A model generated the notes under the pieces. It saw only the letters and a program-made list of their open reading frames with translations. It was not told the origin of the DNA and made no database searches. Shown one piece after another: positions 19,646 through 28,724 of a stretch of 64,000 nt of DNA. The DNA lies in NCBI RefSeq assembly GCF_014851905.1, contig NZ_JACVAQ010000002.1, positions 124,001-188,000 of the forward strand. The letters are read 5' to 3'. Made by a program: the position numbers and the translations under genes. Each line of letters starts with the position of its first letter. Positions within the stretch are counted from its first letter, which is position 1. Origin of the DNA: Pseudomonas sp. PDM14. GTDB lineage: Bacteria > Pseudomonadota > Gammaproteobacteria > Pseudomonadales > Pseudomonadaceae.

Positions 19646-19767
19646 GCGAGCTCCTCAATGGCCCCGCCGCACGGGGCTAAGCGATACATCCTGGTCGCCG
19701 CAGGCTCTGGGCGTCTGTCGGCAGCGTAGTCATAGACTGTTGCGTGTTAGTGAAAGTCACAGTTCGT

Positions 19768-19783
19768 GTGAACACTCGTATAC
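19768..19783 (-). promoter_or_regulatory. Possible DesT/FabR-type operator before fabA
   Basis: GTGAACACTCGTATAC is an imperfect 8+8 palindrome in the fabA upstream region. The GTGAACA half resembles sites used by the TetR-family unsaturated fatty acid regulators (DesT, FabR) that control fabAB in gammaproteobacteria. The second half matches only partly, so the call is tentative and based on recalled consensus, not on alignment. Confidence 0.3.
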
Positions 19784-19845
19784 CGATATTGCTGCGGCGG
19801 GTGTTTCAGCAGTCCCGGTCTGACTCTAGCACTCCTGATTTACAA

Positions 19846-21741
19846 CTAGTCGGGGCGGTTCAGCCAACGAAGCAACACCCGCTCCAGATCAGCACGTTTG
19901 AACGGTTTGGCCAGGTAATCGTTCATTCCTGCCTGCAAGCAGGCCTCCCGATCACCCTGTAGGGCGTTGGCGGTGAGGGCGATGATCGGTGTCGTACTGT
20001 AAGGCTTCTGCAGGCGGATTTGGCGCGTGGCTTCGTAACCGTCCATGACCGGCAGACGACAATCCATGAGAATCGCTGCGTAGGTGAACTGGCTGGCGCT
20101 GTGCACGGCCTGGACGCCATCGCCGACCAGGCTGACCTGATAACCGAGGCTGCGCAGCATGGCTTCGATCACCGTCTGGTTCACCGGGTTGTCCTCGACC
20201 AGCAGCACCTGCTGGCCATCGCCGGATGGTAGCGGCTGGTTGCTCGCCAGCTGCTGCGCGGCGGTGCGCAGGCTGAACGGCAGGGGAATCTCCAGGGTGA
20301 AGGTCGAGCCCTGTCCCTCGATACTCTGCGCGTGCAAGGTGCCGCCCATGCGTTCGGCCAGGGTGCGGGCGATCGACAGACCGAGGCCAGTGCCGCCATA
20401 GCGCCGGGAAATCGAGGTGTCGGCCTGCTGAAAGGCGTCGAACATGCGCTCAAGACGCTGCTGGGCAATGCCGATACCGCTGTCGTGGACCGCGCAGGTG
20501 AACCACAGCACTTCGTCGTCCAGCGATTGCCAGCGGGTCTCGATACGGATGCCGCCTTCCTCTGTGAACTTCAGTGCGTTGCCCAGCAGGTTGACCAGGA
20601 TCTGGCGGATACGGGTCGGGTCCCCATGCACCTCGAAGGCCTCCAGGCCTGGCTGGTTTTCCAGGCGTAGATAAAGCCCATGCTGCTGTGCGCTGTGCTG
20701 GAACACCTGGATCGAGCCCTGCAGCAGTTCCAGCAAACTGAATGGAATGCGCTCCAGTTCCAGCGCGTCGCGTTCGATGCGAGAGAAGTCGAGGATGTCG
20801 TTGATCACCTTGAGCAGGTGTTCGGTGGACTCGGTGGCCAGCGCCGCGTACTCGGCCTGCTCCTGGGTCATTTCAGTGGTTTCCAGCAGTTGCAGCATGC
20901 CCAGTACGCCATTCATCGGGGTGCGCAACTCATGGCTCATCATCGCCAGAAAGTCGGACTTGGCGCGGTTGGCCTGTTCGGCTTCTTCCCGCGTCTTGAT
21001 CAGCTGGGTCATGGATTGCTGCTGTTCGCTACTGGCCTTGGCCAGGCTGGCGGCGAGTGTATTGATATGCCGTGCCAAGTCACCGAGCTCGCCTTCGTCG
21101 GACTCGACCAGGCGTGTGTGGTAGTTGCCGGCCTGCAACGCATCCAGCGTACGCCCCATGTCGCTGAGCGGCTGAGACAGGCGCCTGGCCAACTGGCGAG
21201 CGAGCAGGAAGGTCAGAATCAGGGCGAACAGGCCGAGCACGGTCGCCTTGAGCAGAATCGCCTGCTGCCGGTCGGTAAAGGCTTCGCTGGACATGCCGAC
21301 GACCACCCGGCCGAGGTAGCCGTCACTCTGCGGCGGGCCATCTGCCTGGCTGCTGAACTCGTCATCGAGGGTGATGCGCTGCAGGTTGATGGGCGCATGG
21401 AACACGTCCACGTTGAGATTGCCTGGATTGTCCGGCTGCTCGACGTAGACAAGGATGTTTTCCTCCTGATCGCGCACTTCGAGAAAGCGTACGTGGGGTG
21501 TCTTCAAGGTGGCCTGCAGCAGGCCGTCAAGCACATCGATATTGCCGGAGATCACCCCGTATTCGGTGGCAGGGGCCAGCTGGTTGGCGATCAACTGGCC
21601 ATTGTGGTTGAGCTCCTGGCGCAGATCTTCCAGGCGCGCCTGGGTGAAGAAACCGGTCAGCAGCAAGGTCAACAACAAGGCTGGCCCGACACTGATCAAC
21701 TGCGTTCGCGTATGAATATCCCATTTACGGCCTAGGATCAT
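19846..21741 (-). CDS. Hybrid sensor histidine kinase (HAMP-HisKA-HATPase-REC)
   Basis: A 631-residue membrane hybrid kinase. Membrane segments at ~13-32 and ~161-182 flank a periplasmic sensor of about 130 residues; HAMP follows. The phospho-acceptor is His270 (MSHELRTPMNG), the ATPase domain has NLLGNALKFTE and GGTGLGLS, and a C-terminal receiver holds Asp560 (LMDCRLPVMDG). There is no Hpt, so phosphate must leave through a separate Hpt protein. Order and layout recall P. aeruginosa PA1611, a partner of the RetS/HptB pathway (recollection, not searched). Its start overlaps the upstream binding-protein gene by 4 bp (ATGA) with GGAGAG upstream, so it is the last gene of a receptor-binding protein-kinase operon. 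Confidence 0.93.
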   Translation of the reverse strand: MILGRKWDIHTRTQLISVGPALLLTLLLTGFFTQARLEDLRQELNHNGQLIANQLAPATEYGVISGNIDVLDGLLQATLKTPHVRFLEVRDQEENILVYVEQPDNPGNLNVDVFHAPINLQRITLDDEFSSQADGPPQSDGYLGRVVVGMSSEAFTDRQQAILLKATVLGLFALILTFLLARQLARRLSQPLSDMGRTLDALQAGNYHTRLVESDEGELGDLARHINTLAASLAKASSEQQQSMTQLIKTREEAEQANRAKSDFLAMMSHELRTPMNGVLGMLQLLETTEMTQEQAEYAALATESTEHLLKVINDILDFSRIERDALELERIPFSLLELLQGSIQVFQHSAQQHGLYLRLENQPGLEAFEVHGDPTRIRQILVNLLGNALKFTEEGGIRIETRWQSLDDEVLWFTCAVHDSGIGIAQQRLERMFDAFQQADTSISRRYGGTGLGLSIARTLAERMGGTLHAQSIEGQGSTFTLEIPLPFSLRTAAQQLASNQPLPSGDGQQVLLVEDNPVNQTVIEAMLRSLGYQVSLVGDGVQAVHSASQFTYAAILMDCRLPVMDGYEATRQIRLQKPYSTTPIIALTANALQGDREACLQAGMNDYLAKPFKRADLERVLLRWLNRPD

Positions 21742-22619
21742 GGGCGTGACTCTCCTGCGGCCAGCCGGCGCGCCAGCTCGGCGTCGTCGGGTAGCGTAAT
21801 GCCAAGTGCGCGGGCGACCTGTCGGTTGCTCTGCACGTTGAAACGGGCGGGATACTGTTCGCGTGGCCATTGCGCGGTCGGCTGGTCGAGCAGCTCGTCG
21901 AGGGTGTCCAGCCAGTTGCTCTGGTCGCTGTAAGTGCTGGCCAGGCTACCGGCGCGGACGAAGCTGACGGTGGGGCCGAACAGCGGACGCTGATGGGCAT
22001 AGCTGCTCAGCAGCAGATTCTTGATGGTTTGGCGGTTATAGATAAGTGGGTCATCCAGGCCGAACAGCAGGTCGCTGTCTTCCAGGACTTGACGCAGTGC
22101 CTTGTTGTCGCGGTTGTCACGCCACTGGCGGGCGATCACCTCAAGGTTCAGCGACTGCGCGGTGCGACGCAGCTCATCGAGCAGGCCTGCGCTGGCCGGA
22201 CTGTACAGGACGCCGATACGCGTGCTTTTCGGCAGCAGTGCGCGCGCGAGGCGCAGTTGCCGATCCAGTGGCGGATCGCTCCATAACAGACTGATGGTGT
22301 TGCTCGGCTTCCTCTGCAGCAGTACGTCAGCTTGCAGGCGGGACACCCGTAGCACCAACGCTGGCGTGGTGTTGGCCTGCTCCAGATAGTGCTTCAGTGC
22401 TTCGGTACCGAACAGAATCAACCGGGTATCGGCGCCTGGGGCAGTGCTCGGCAGTTCTTTGGAGAGGGCGAAGCGGATCTGGTCGTGCGGGCGGCGCTTT
22501 TGCAACGCCTCGGTGAATGCTTCCAGGGCTGGGCTTTGCTCGGGCGCACTCAGTAGCACCGACGCAGCCCAAGAGGGGCTGATCAATAGCGTGCAACAGA
22601 GCATCAGCAGCAGGCGCAT
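21738..22619 (-). CDS. Periplasmic ABC-type substrate-binding protein
   Basis: A 293-residue exported protein. The start at 22619 (MRLLLMLCCTLLISPSWAAS) gives a complete signal peptide and has GAGGG eight bases before it; an ATG at 22664 with a poor ribosome site would add 15 residues. The mature part shows two alpha/beta lobes with ILFGTEALKHYL, IGVLYSPASAGL and LLFGLDDPLIYN, resembling the ABC_sub_bind (tryptophan/tyrosine-type or YtfQ-like) fold. No permease or ATPase is nearby. It lies between a TonB-dependent receptor and a hybrid kinase, so it may deliver a ligand signal to the kinase instead of feeding a transporter (inference). Confidence 0.8.
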   Translation of the reverse strand: MRLLLMLCCTLLISPSWAASVLLSAPEQSPALEAFTEALQKRRPHDQIRFALSKELPSTAPGADTRLILFGTEALKHYLEQANTTPALVLRVSRLQADVLLQRKPSNTISLLWSDPPLDRQLRLARALLPKSTRIGVLYSPASAGLLDELRRTAQSLNLEVIARQWRDNRDNKALRQVLEDSDLLFGLDDPLIYNRQTIKNLLLSSYAHQRPLFGPTVSFVRAGSLASTYSDQSNWLDTLDELLDQPTAQWPREQYPARFNVQSNRQVARALGITLPDDAELARRLAAGESRP

Positions 22620-22665
22620 CCTTGGCCCTCGAAGTGGCTGCATCCATGAGCGGGCTGTCAGCATC

Positions 22666-24759
22666 CTAGAATTCTAGCTCCGCACTGAGGTAGAGCAGGC
22701 GTCGCTCGTCGTAGAGATTTTCCTTCCAGGTCAGCGGTTCGTCATCCAGACGCTGCTGCATAACGCCGGCCAGCTGTAGATCCGTCGATCCCAAGCGAAT
22801 CCGCTTGGCCAGGCGCAGGTCGAGGCGCTCGAAACGGTACTGGTTGAGCATGTCGGCGCCGTAGTAGAACACCGAACTTGACCAGCCGTGGCCCCAATCA
22901 CGCAGCCAGCCGGCCGAGCCGCTGTTACGAGCAGTTAGGCGGTCATCCTGGCGGCTGGTGGCGACGAAGTCGACATAGGCATAGGTCAGACGCAAACGGT
23001 CAGCAGAGCCCAGGCGCCAGTCGAGCTGGGTTTCCGCGCCTTTGAAGCGGGTCATATCGTCGTTGCTGGGCTCGAAATTGTCCGCCTGCAGCGGTGCGCT
23101 GATCATGCGGTGAATTTCGTCGTAGAACAGCTTTACATCGACGGCCAGCCCGAGATCGGTAAACAGTCCGTTATAGCCAAGCTCGCGCGAGCGCATTATT
23201 TCCTGATCAAGATCGCCAGGACCGCGTGCGTGGGTGAAGAAGTAGGCGCTGCTGTTTCCATTGATAGTGGGAGTCAGGTTCGTGATTCGGTAGCGCCAAT
23301 CGACATTGTTCTCATACATGTCCGCCGAGCGCACTGCTTCGGAGTACACCGCGCGCAAACCATGCTGCGGGGTAATCAAATAGTTGACTGCCAGGCGCGG
23401 GGTCAGCGAAGAGTCGGTCAATTCGTCGTCTTCGAACATTGCACCACCTTGCAGTACCCAATGCTCTCCCAGCGTCCATTCAACGTGGCCGAAGGCGCGC
23501 CAGAGCTGATTACTCAACTTGCCGTTGAAGAAAGTATCTGACGATGCCTGGTCATAGCGATAACTGAGGCCGCTGACCAGGCGCAGGTTGTCGGACAGGC
23601 TGTAGGTGTCTTGCAGCTCCAGGTCGTAACGGGTTTCACGCAAGTGCTTGTTGACGTTGCCGCAGGTAGGTTGATTGCCGCCACCGAGTATCTGGCCAAA
23701 GACCTGAGTGGCAAGGGCCTGCTGCTGGGGCGTGCCGCTGGAGATGCTTGCTGGGCGTTTGAGGACTTCATAGAAGTAGTCTGAGCCGAGTTGAAACAGC
23801 TCGGCCAACTGCGGGCTAAACGCGATAGCCCCCTCGCAGGCACGCCATTCCTGTTTGCGCTCCCAGTGCTGCACATTGCTTTGCACATAGAGGCTGTGCT
23901 GCGGGTTGAGGTCGAGGTTCCAGCGCAGCGAGCCGGCGTAGTCGCGGGCGACTACGTCGGAGTCGCTGTCTCCGGGCGGCAGGTCAAGGAAGATGCTTTC
24001 GTAATCGTAAGGCTCCTGATTGCTGCCTTCCTTGGCCGCCAGTTGCCAGTCGATCGACTGCTTCTCGTCCAGGGTATGGGTTGCCGACAGGTTGAAGCGG
24101 GTCAGGCGCCGACTGTCACGGTAATCGTCGCCACGGTGGTCGTGGTCGAAGCCGTCGTCTTCTTTACCTGAAAGCGACAGGCGCATGGCTCCCGAGCCCA
24201 GTTCAAAGCCCTGGCTCGCATAGAAGTCGCGGATGCCGCGCTGGCCCTGGGTGTATTTCAGGCGCGTGCCGCTGCTGTCCGCCGGATTGCGGGTGAGGAT
24301 GTTGATCACCCCCATCAGGGCGTTGGCGCCATAGCTCACGCTGTTGGGGCCGCGGAACACTTCGATGCGCTCGATATCCTCGATGGCCACCGGAATGTCG
24401 GTCCAGTCCACGGTGGCGAGGCCGGGGCGATACACCGAGCGGCCGTCGATCAACACCTGCATGCGCCGCGCTTCGGTGACGTTGGTGCCGTGGTAGTTGA
24501 CAGTGGACTCGTGGCCGCTGAGGTAGCCGACCATCATCCCCGGCACCAGGCGCATCAGCTCGGGGATGTCACGCGCGCCGGTGGCCTCGATCAGGGCCCG
24601 GTCGAGCACGGTCATACTGCCGGGTACGGCCGCTGGCGCCTGCTTCAGGCGAGTGGCGGTGAGTACCTCGGGCACGGCGTCATCGATGAACAGGTCGTCG
24701 GCCACGAGCGGTGTCGTGGTGACCAGAGCCAGCAGGGACAGCAGATGAGGTGTGCGCAC
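22666..24759 (-). CDS. TonB-dependent outer membrane receptor
   Basis: A 697-residue outer membrane receptor. After a signal peptide the plug domain is recognisable: VPEVLTATRLKQAPAAVPGS, IEATGARDIPELMRLVPGM, then RMQVLIDGRSVY and IERIEVFRGPNSVSYGANA, followed by a beta-barrel ending in a terminal Phe (LSAELEF), as expected for BAM recognition. The start is GTG at 24759 with AAGG upstream. It is first in an operon with a periplasmic binding protein and a hybrid kinase. The plug resembles BtuB/colicin-type receptors more than siderophore receptors and has no N-terminal STN domain. Ligand unknown. Confidence 0.92.
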   Translation of the reverse strand: MRTPHLLSLLALVTTTPLVADDLFIDDAVPEVLTATRLKQAPAAVPGSMTVLDRALIEATGARDIPELMRLVPGMMVGYLSGHESTVNYHGTNVTEARRMQVLIDGRSVYRPGLATVDWTDIPVAIEDIERIEVFRGPNSVSYGANALMGVINILTRNPADSSGTRLKYTQGQRGIRDFYASQGFELGSGAMRLSLSGKEDDGFDHDHRGDDYRDSRRLTRFNLSATHTLDEKQSIDWQLAAKEGSNQEPYDYESIFLDLPPGDSDSDVVARDYAGSLRWNLDLNPQHSLYVQSNVQHWERKQEWRACEGAIAFSPQLAELFQLGSDYFYEVLKRPASISSGTPQQQALATQVFGQILGGGNQPTCGNVNKHLRETRYDLELQDTYSLSDNLRLVSGLSYRYDQASSDTFFNGKLSNQLWRAFGHVEWTLGEHWVLQGGAMFEDDELTDSSLTPRLAVNYLITPQHGLRAVYSEAVRSADMYENNVDWRYRITNLTPTINGNSSAYFFTHARGPGDLDQEIMRSRELGYNGLFTDLGLAVDVKLFYDEIHRMISAPLQADNFEPSNDDMTRFKGAETQLDWRLGSADRLRLTYAYVDFVATSRQDDRLTARNSGSAGWLRDWGHGWSSSVFYYGADMLNQYRFERLDLRLAKRIRLGSTDLQLAGVMQQRLDDEPLTWKENLYDERRLLYLSAELEF

Positions 24760-24920
24760 GAAACGACCTTGGTTCGGGGGCAGAGTGCCAGCATGTTAAC
24801 CGACATGCGAACGTTTGCCAGCGCATCGAATGCATCTATTGGTCGCAGGGCTGGCCGCCCGCTCGAGGCTCCGTAATAATGCCGCGACCCGCCATGTAGA
24901 TGGCCTCGTATGGACGCATC

Positions 24921-25943
24921 ATGACCGAGCAACAACCTGTCGCAGTGTTAGGGGGCGGCAGCTTCGGCACTGCCATTGCCAATCTGCTCGCCGAGAACGG
25001 CCAGCGCGTGCGCCAGTGGATGCGCGATCCGCAGCAGGCCGAGGCTATGCGCAGCAACCGCGAGAACCCGCGCTACCTCAAGGGTGTGAAGCTGCACGCG
25101 GGGGTCGAGCCGGTCACCGATCTGGCGCAGACCCTGCAGGATTGCGAGCTGGTGTTCGTCGCCTTGCCCTCATCGGCGCTGCGTCAGGCCTTGCAGCCGG
25201 TGGCCGAGCTGCTGCGCGGCAAGCTGCTGGTCAGCCTGACCAAGGGTATCGAGGCGCAGAGCTTCAAGCTGATGAGCGAAATTCTCGAGGAAGTTGCACC
25301 GGAGGCACGCATCGGGGTGATCTCCGGCCCCAACCTGGCCCGTGAGATCGCCGAGCAGGCACTGACCGCCACGGTCATCGCCAGCGACGACGAGGCGCTG
25401 TGCAAGCGCGTGCAGCAGGCACTGCACGGTCGCACCTTCCGCGTTTACGCCAGCAGCGACCGCTTCGGCGTCGAGTTGGGTGGCGCGTTGAAGAACGTCT
25501 ACGCGATCATCGCCGGCATGGCGGTGGCCCTGGGCATGGGCGAGAACACCAAGAGCATGCTGATTACCCGGGCGCTGGCGGAGATGACCCGGTTCGCCGT
25601 CAAGCTCGGTGCCAACCCCATGACCTTCCTCGGCCTGGCCGGCGTGGGCGACCTGATCGTCACCTGCTCTTCGCCGAAAAGCCGCAACTATCAGGTCGGT
25701 TTCGCCCTCGGCGAAGGCCTCAGCCTGGAAGACGCAGTGGCACGCCTGGGTGAAGTGGCGGAAGGCGTGAATACCCTCAAGGTGCTGAAGAACAAAGCCG
25801 AAGAGCTGCAGGTCTACATGCCGTTGGTCGCGGGTTTGCATGCGATTCTTTTCGAGGGACGCACGCTGACCCAGGTCATCGAAGCGCTGATGCGCGGCGA
25901 GCCGAAGACCGACGTCGATTTCATCTCGATCAGCGGCTTCTGA
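24921..25943 (+). CDS. gpsA: Glycerol-3-phosphate dehydrogenase [NAD(P)+]
   Basis: A 340-residue enzyme of the expected length that reduces dihydroxyacetone phosphate to sn-glycerol-3-phosphate for phospholipid synthesis. The N-terminal Rossmann motif [11 protein letters not shown] is present, as are [19 protein letters not shown] and the catalytic Lys of [10 protein letters not shown]. The ATG at 24921 is the canonical start; the frame is open seven codons further back without a ribosome site. It is transcribed away from the TonB receptor gene and is followed by two small genes that probably share its transcript. Confidence 0.98.
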   Translation: MTEQQPVAVLGGGSFGTAIANLLAENGQRVRQWMRDPQQAEAMRSNRENPRYLKGVKLHAGVEPVTDLAQTLQDCELVFVALPSSALRQALQPVAELLRGKLLVSLTKGIEAQSFKLMSEILEEVAPEARIGVISGPNLAREIAEQALTATVIASDDEALCKRVQQALHGRTFRVYASSDRFGVELGGALKNVYAIIAGMAVALGMGENTKSMLITRALAEMTRFAVKLGANPMTFLGLAGVGDLIVTCSSPKSRNYQVGFALGEGLSLEDAVARLGEVAEGVNTLKVLKNKAEELQVYMPLVAGLHAILFEGRTLTQVIEALMRGEPKTDVDFISISGF

Positions 25944-25986
25944 TTCCACCAGTCATTGATCCACCACCGCCGTAACGGAGAAACAC

Positions 25987-26334
25987 ATGAGCGAACCGAA
26001 CAAGGAACTGGAGCGCGAGTCGATTGTGCTGCGCATTCTGTGGATGGTCATCTTCGCCATCGTCTGGCAGCTGGCGGAAATCGTCCTCGCCGGTGTGGTG
26101 CTGCTGCAGCTGGGCTACCGATTGATCTACGGTGCGCCGAATGCGGGTCTGCAGGGCCTGGGTGACAGCCTCAGCCAGTACCTGCGGCAGATCGGCCGTT
26201 TCGGCACCTTCAATACGGAAGAAAAGCCCTGGCCGTTCGCCGATTGGCCGACTCCAGTGGCGCCCGAGCACAATGATCCGCACGTGATCCCGCCTGCGCC
26301 ACACCCCGTGCGCGATGAAGAACCCAAGTTGTGA
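25987..26334 (+). CDS. DUF4389 membrane protein
   Basis: A 115-residue protein with one or two membrane segments around residues 15-50 (ILWMVIFAIVWQLAEIVL then GVVLLQLGYRL) and a soluble tail that ends in a Pro/His/Asp-rich stretch. The segment QYLRQIGRFGTFNTEEKPWPFADWP is typical of DUF4389 proteins as I recall the family. The function is unknown. ACGGAG lies 8 bases before the ATG. The stop overlaps the start of sixA (GTGA), so the two are cotranslated, placing it in a gpsA-DUF4389-sixA unit. Confidence 0.85.
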   Translation: MSEPNKELERESIVLRILWMVIFAIVWQLAEIVLAGVVLLQLGYRLIYGAPNAGLQGLGDSLSQYLRQIGRFGTFNTEEKPWPFADWPTPVAPEHNDPHVIPPAPHPVRDEEPKL

Positions 26335-26786
26335 GGCTGTGGCTGCTGCGCCACGGAGAAGCCGCGGCGTATGCGCGCAGTGATGCCGAACGCCCGCTGA
26401 CCGCACGGGGCCGTGATGAAGTCCGTTGCAGCGCCGAACACCTGCGGGGCCAGGCGCTGCAGCGGATTCTGGTCAGCCCCTACCTGCGGGCGCAGCAGAC
26501 CGCCGAACTGGTGCGCAGCACGCTGAACCTCGACTTGCCCCTGACCACGCTCGACTGGCTGACACCCGACGACGATCCCCGCGAGGTGGCCCGCCACCTC
26601 GACCCGTTCGAGGGCGGCGACGTACTGGTGGTCAGCCACAATCCGCTGCTTGGCGAACTGGTGGGATTCCTCGTTCATGGCCATCTGCAGCTGCCTGCGG
26701 CGATGCGCACGGCGAGCCTGGCGGCCCTCGATGGTGACCTGATCATGCCTGGCGCCATGCAGCTTTCTGCCCTGCATCACCCGTAA
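26331..26786 (+). CDS. sixA: Phosphohistidine phosphatase SixA
   Basis: A 151-residue histidine phosphatase-superfamily protein. The catalytic RHGEA sits at residues 7-11, the second-half His is in VVSHNPLLG, and the Arg of SPYLRAQQTA completes the pocket. SixA dephosphorylates phosphohistidine in Hpt domains or in the nitrogen-related PTS. The start is GTG at 26331, overlapping the DUF4389 stop by four bases. Family length and motifs fit well; the client phosphohistidine in this organism is not known. Confidence 0.92.
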   Translation: MRLWLLRHGEAAAYARSDAERPLTARGRDEVRCSAEHLRGQALQRILVSPYLRAQQTAELVRSTLNLDLPLTTLDWLTPDDDPREVARHLDPFEGGDVLVVSHNPLLGELVGFLVHGHLQLPAAMRTASLAALDGDLIMPGAMQLSALHHP

Positions 26787-26849
26787 TAGAGCCTGTCAGT
26801 CTTCGGATACATTTCTCTACTTGCGCCTCCTTGTTGCTCATGGAATATT

Positions 26850-26871
26850 CAACCAAGCAAGTGCTTGGTTG
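26850..26871. promoter_or_regulatory. Perfect palindromic operator before the acyl-CoA ligase gene
   Basis: Two perfect 10-bp inverted arms, CAACCAAGCA and TGCTTGGTTG, separated by the two bases AG, lie 36 bp upstream of the ligase start. Length and symmetry fit a TetR-family dimer-of-dimers site, and TetR regulators often control fatty acid degradation genes in Pseudomonas. No regulator gene is adjacent, so control would be by a distant protein. Confidence 0.6.
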
Positions 26872-26906
26872 CTCCCTGTGAACAATAAAAACAACAAGGA
26901 GGCCCT

Positions 26907-28559
26907 GTGGCCAGTGCAGTCCTGTCACCCCTCGACGTGTTCTTCGAGCGAGAAGCGCGTCATCCGCGTAAGCGTTACCTGGTTCAGCCCCTGGGCGATG
27001 GCCAGCTGCTGGAGCTGAGTTGGGCCGATGTCGGCGAACAGGCACGCCGCGCCGCCAGCTGGCTGCGCAGCCTGGAACTGGCGCCGGGCAGCCGTATCGG
27101 TATCGTCTCGAAGAACTGTGCGCACTGGATCATCACCGACCTGGCGATCTGGATGGCCGGCCATGTGTCCGTGCCGCTGTACCCAAACCTGACGGCGGAA
27201 ACCGTACGCCAGGTGCTGGAGCACGCCGAGGTCCGAGTGGTGTTCGTCGGCAAGCTGGACGACTGGCCTGGCATGGTCGGTGGCATACCCGAAGGCGTGC
27301 AGACCGTGGCCTTGCCGCTGCACCCGCAGGGCAGCTTCGACCGCCAGTGGGCGGACCTGCAGGCCTGCGCGCCGATCCAGGACACCCCGCGCCCGGCCCC
27401 CGACCAGCTCGCCACCATCGTCTACACCTCCGGGACCACCGGCATGCCCAAGGGCGTGATGCACAACTTCTCCAATTTCTCCTTCGCCGCCGGCAATGCC
27501 ATCCAGCTGTTCGGCGTCGGTGAGAACGACCGCGTGCTGTCCTACCTGCCGCTGTGCCATGTGGCCGAGCGCATGTTCGTCGAGCTGTCGTCGCTGTACA
27601 GCGGGATGACGGTGTTCTTCGCCGAGAGCCTGGATACCTTCCTCGCCGACCTGCGCCGCGCGCGGCCTACGGTGTTCTTCGGCGTACCGCGGATCTGGAC
27701 CAAATTCCAGATGGGGGTCTACGCCAAGATGCCCGCCAAGAAGCTGGATTTCCTCCTCGGCCTGCCGCTGCTCGGTCGCCTGTTTGGGCGCAAGGTGCTC
27801 AAGGGCCTGGGCCTGGACGCCGTGCGCTTCGGCCTGTCCGGCGCCGCACCGGTCCCGGAAACCCTGCTCAACTGGTACCGCCGCCTGGGCCTGGAGTTGC
27901 AGGAGGTCTACGGCATGACGGAGAACTGCGGTTACTCCCATGTCTGCCGTCCCGGCCTGTACAAGTCCGGCTGGATCGGCCAGCCGAACACCAACGTCGA
28001 GGTGCGCATCGCAGAGGATGGCGAAGTACAGGTGCGCAGCGGCGCGACCATGCAGGGTTACTACAAGGAGCCGGAGAAGACCGCCGAGACCATCACCGCC
28101 GACGGCTTCCTGCGCACCGGTGACAAGGGCGAGCAGGATGGCGACGGCAACCTGCGCCTGACCGGGCGGATCAAGGAAATCTTCAAGACCAGCAAGGGCA
28201 AGTACGTGGCCCCGGCGCCGATCGAGAATCGCCTGGCCGTGCACTCGCACATCGAGCAGGTGTGTGTGGTCGGTGATGGCCTGCCGCAGCCGCTGGCGCT
28301 GTGCGTACTATCGGAGGCGGGGCGCAAGGAGCCGCGCGAGCAGCTGGAAAGCAGCCTGCGCACCTTGCTGCAGGACATCAACCAGCAGCTCGACAAACCC
28401 GAGCGCCTCAGCGGCATGGTGCTGGTGGCCGAGATGTGGGCGGTCGACAACGGCTTCCTCACGCCGACCCTGAAGATCAAACGCAGCGTGGTCGAGAATG
28501 CCTACGGCAAGCACTTCCCGGCCTGGGGTGAAGCGGGCGAGGTGCTCTGGCAGGAATAG
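26907..28559 (+). CDS. AMP-binding long-chain acyl-CoA synthetase
   Basis: A 550-residue adenylate-forming enzyme. The P-loop motif YTSGTTGMPKG, the YGMTEN motif and the hinge GDKGEQDGDGNLRLTGR with a C-terminal Lys in IKEIFKTSKGKYV are all present. It most resembles the long-chain fatty acyl-CoA ligases of the FadD15/AMP-dependent 600-residue class, though it is shorter. It activates a carboxylic acid with ATP and CoA in the cytosol or at the inner membrane. Start is GTG at 26907, four bases after a perfect AAGGAGG. The palindrome at 26850-26871 suggests substrate-responsive repression. Confidence 0.92.
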   Translation: MASAVLSPLDVFFEREARHPRKRYLVQPLGDGQLLELSWADVGEQARRAASWLRSLELAPGSRIGIVSKNCAHWIITDLAIWMAGHVSVPLYPNLTAETVRQVLEHAEVRVVFVGKLDDWPGMVGGIPEGVQTVALPLHPQGSFDRQWADLQACAPIQDTPRPAPDQLATIVYTSGTTGMPKGVMHNFSNFSFAAGNAIQLFGVGENDRVLSYLPLCHVAERMFVELSSLYSGMTVFFAESLDTFLADLRRARPTVFFGVPRIWTKFQMGVYAKMPAKKLDFLLGLPLLGRLFGRKVLKGLGLDAVRFGLSGAAPVPETLLNWYRRLGLELQEVYGMTENCGYSHVCRPGLYKSGWIGQPNTNVEVRIAEDGEVQVRSGATMQGYYKEPEKTAETITADGFLRTGDKGEQDGDGNLRLTGRIKEIFKTSKGKYVAPAPIENRLAVHSHIEQVCVVGDGLPQPLALCVLSEAGRKEPREQLESSLRTLLQDINQQLDKPERLSGMVLVAEMWAVDNGFLTPTLKIKRSVVENAYGKHFPAWGEAGEVLWQE

Positions 28560-28575
28560 GGAGCCGGCGCTGTAT

Positions 28576-28638
28576 CGTAGGGTGCGCCGTGCGCACCAGA
28601 TGATTCCGCGGGGGCCGGTGCGCATGGCGCACCCTACG
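28576..28638. repeat. Long inverted repeat with 22-bp arms
   Basis: CGTAGGGTGCGCC-(G/A)-TGCGCACC occurs at 28576-28597 and in inverted orientation at 28617-28638 with one mismatch and a 19-base spacer. Each arm itself contains a GTGCGC/GCGCAC palindrome. It follows the acyl-CoA ligase stop by 16 bp. CGTAGGG-starting palindromes also occur at 35760 and 40161, suggesting a dispersed family in this genome. Confidence 0.75.
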
Positions 28639-28670
28639 GGGAAACCTGGGCATCACGCGACACTGCGCAT

Positions 28671-28697
28671 AAAAAAGCCCGGCCAAACGGCCGGGCC
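28671..28697 (-). terminator. Intrinsic terminator of the nitrate reductase-cobA operon
   Basis: On the minus strand, GCCCGGCC-GTTT-GGCCGGGC is followed by six T residues, 28 bases after the cobA stop. It closes the leftward nitrate reductase operon; the plus strand has no T tract, so it is directional. Confidence 0.85.
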
Positions 28698-28724
28698 AAG
28701 GTTGCTCCGCAGGAGCGAAGGGGA

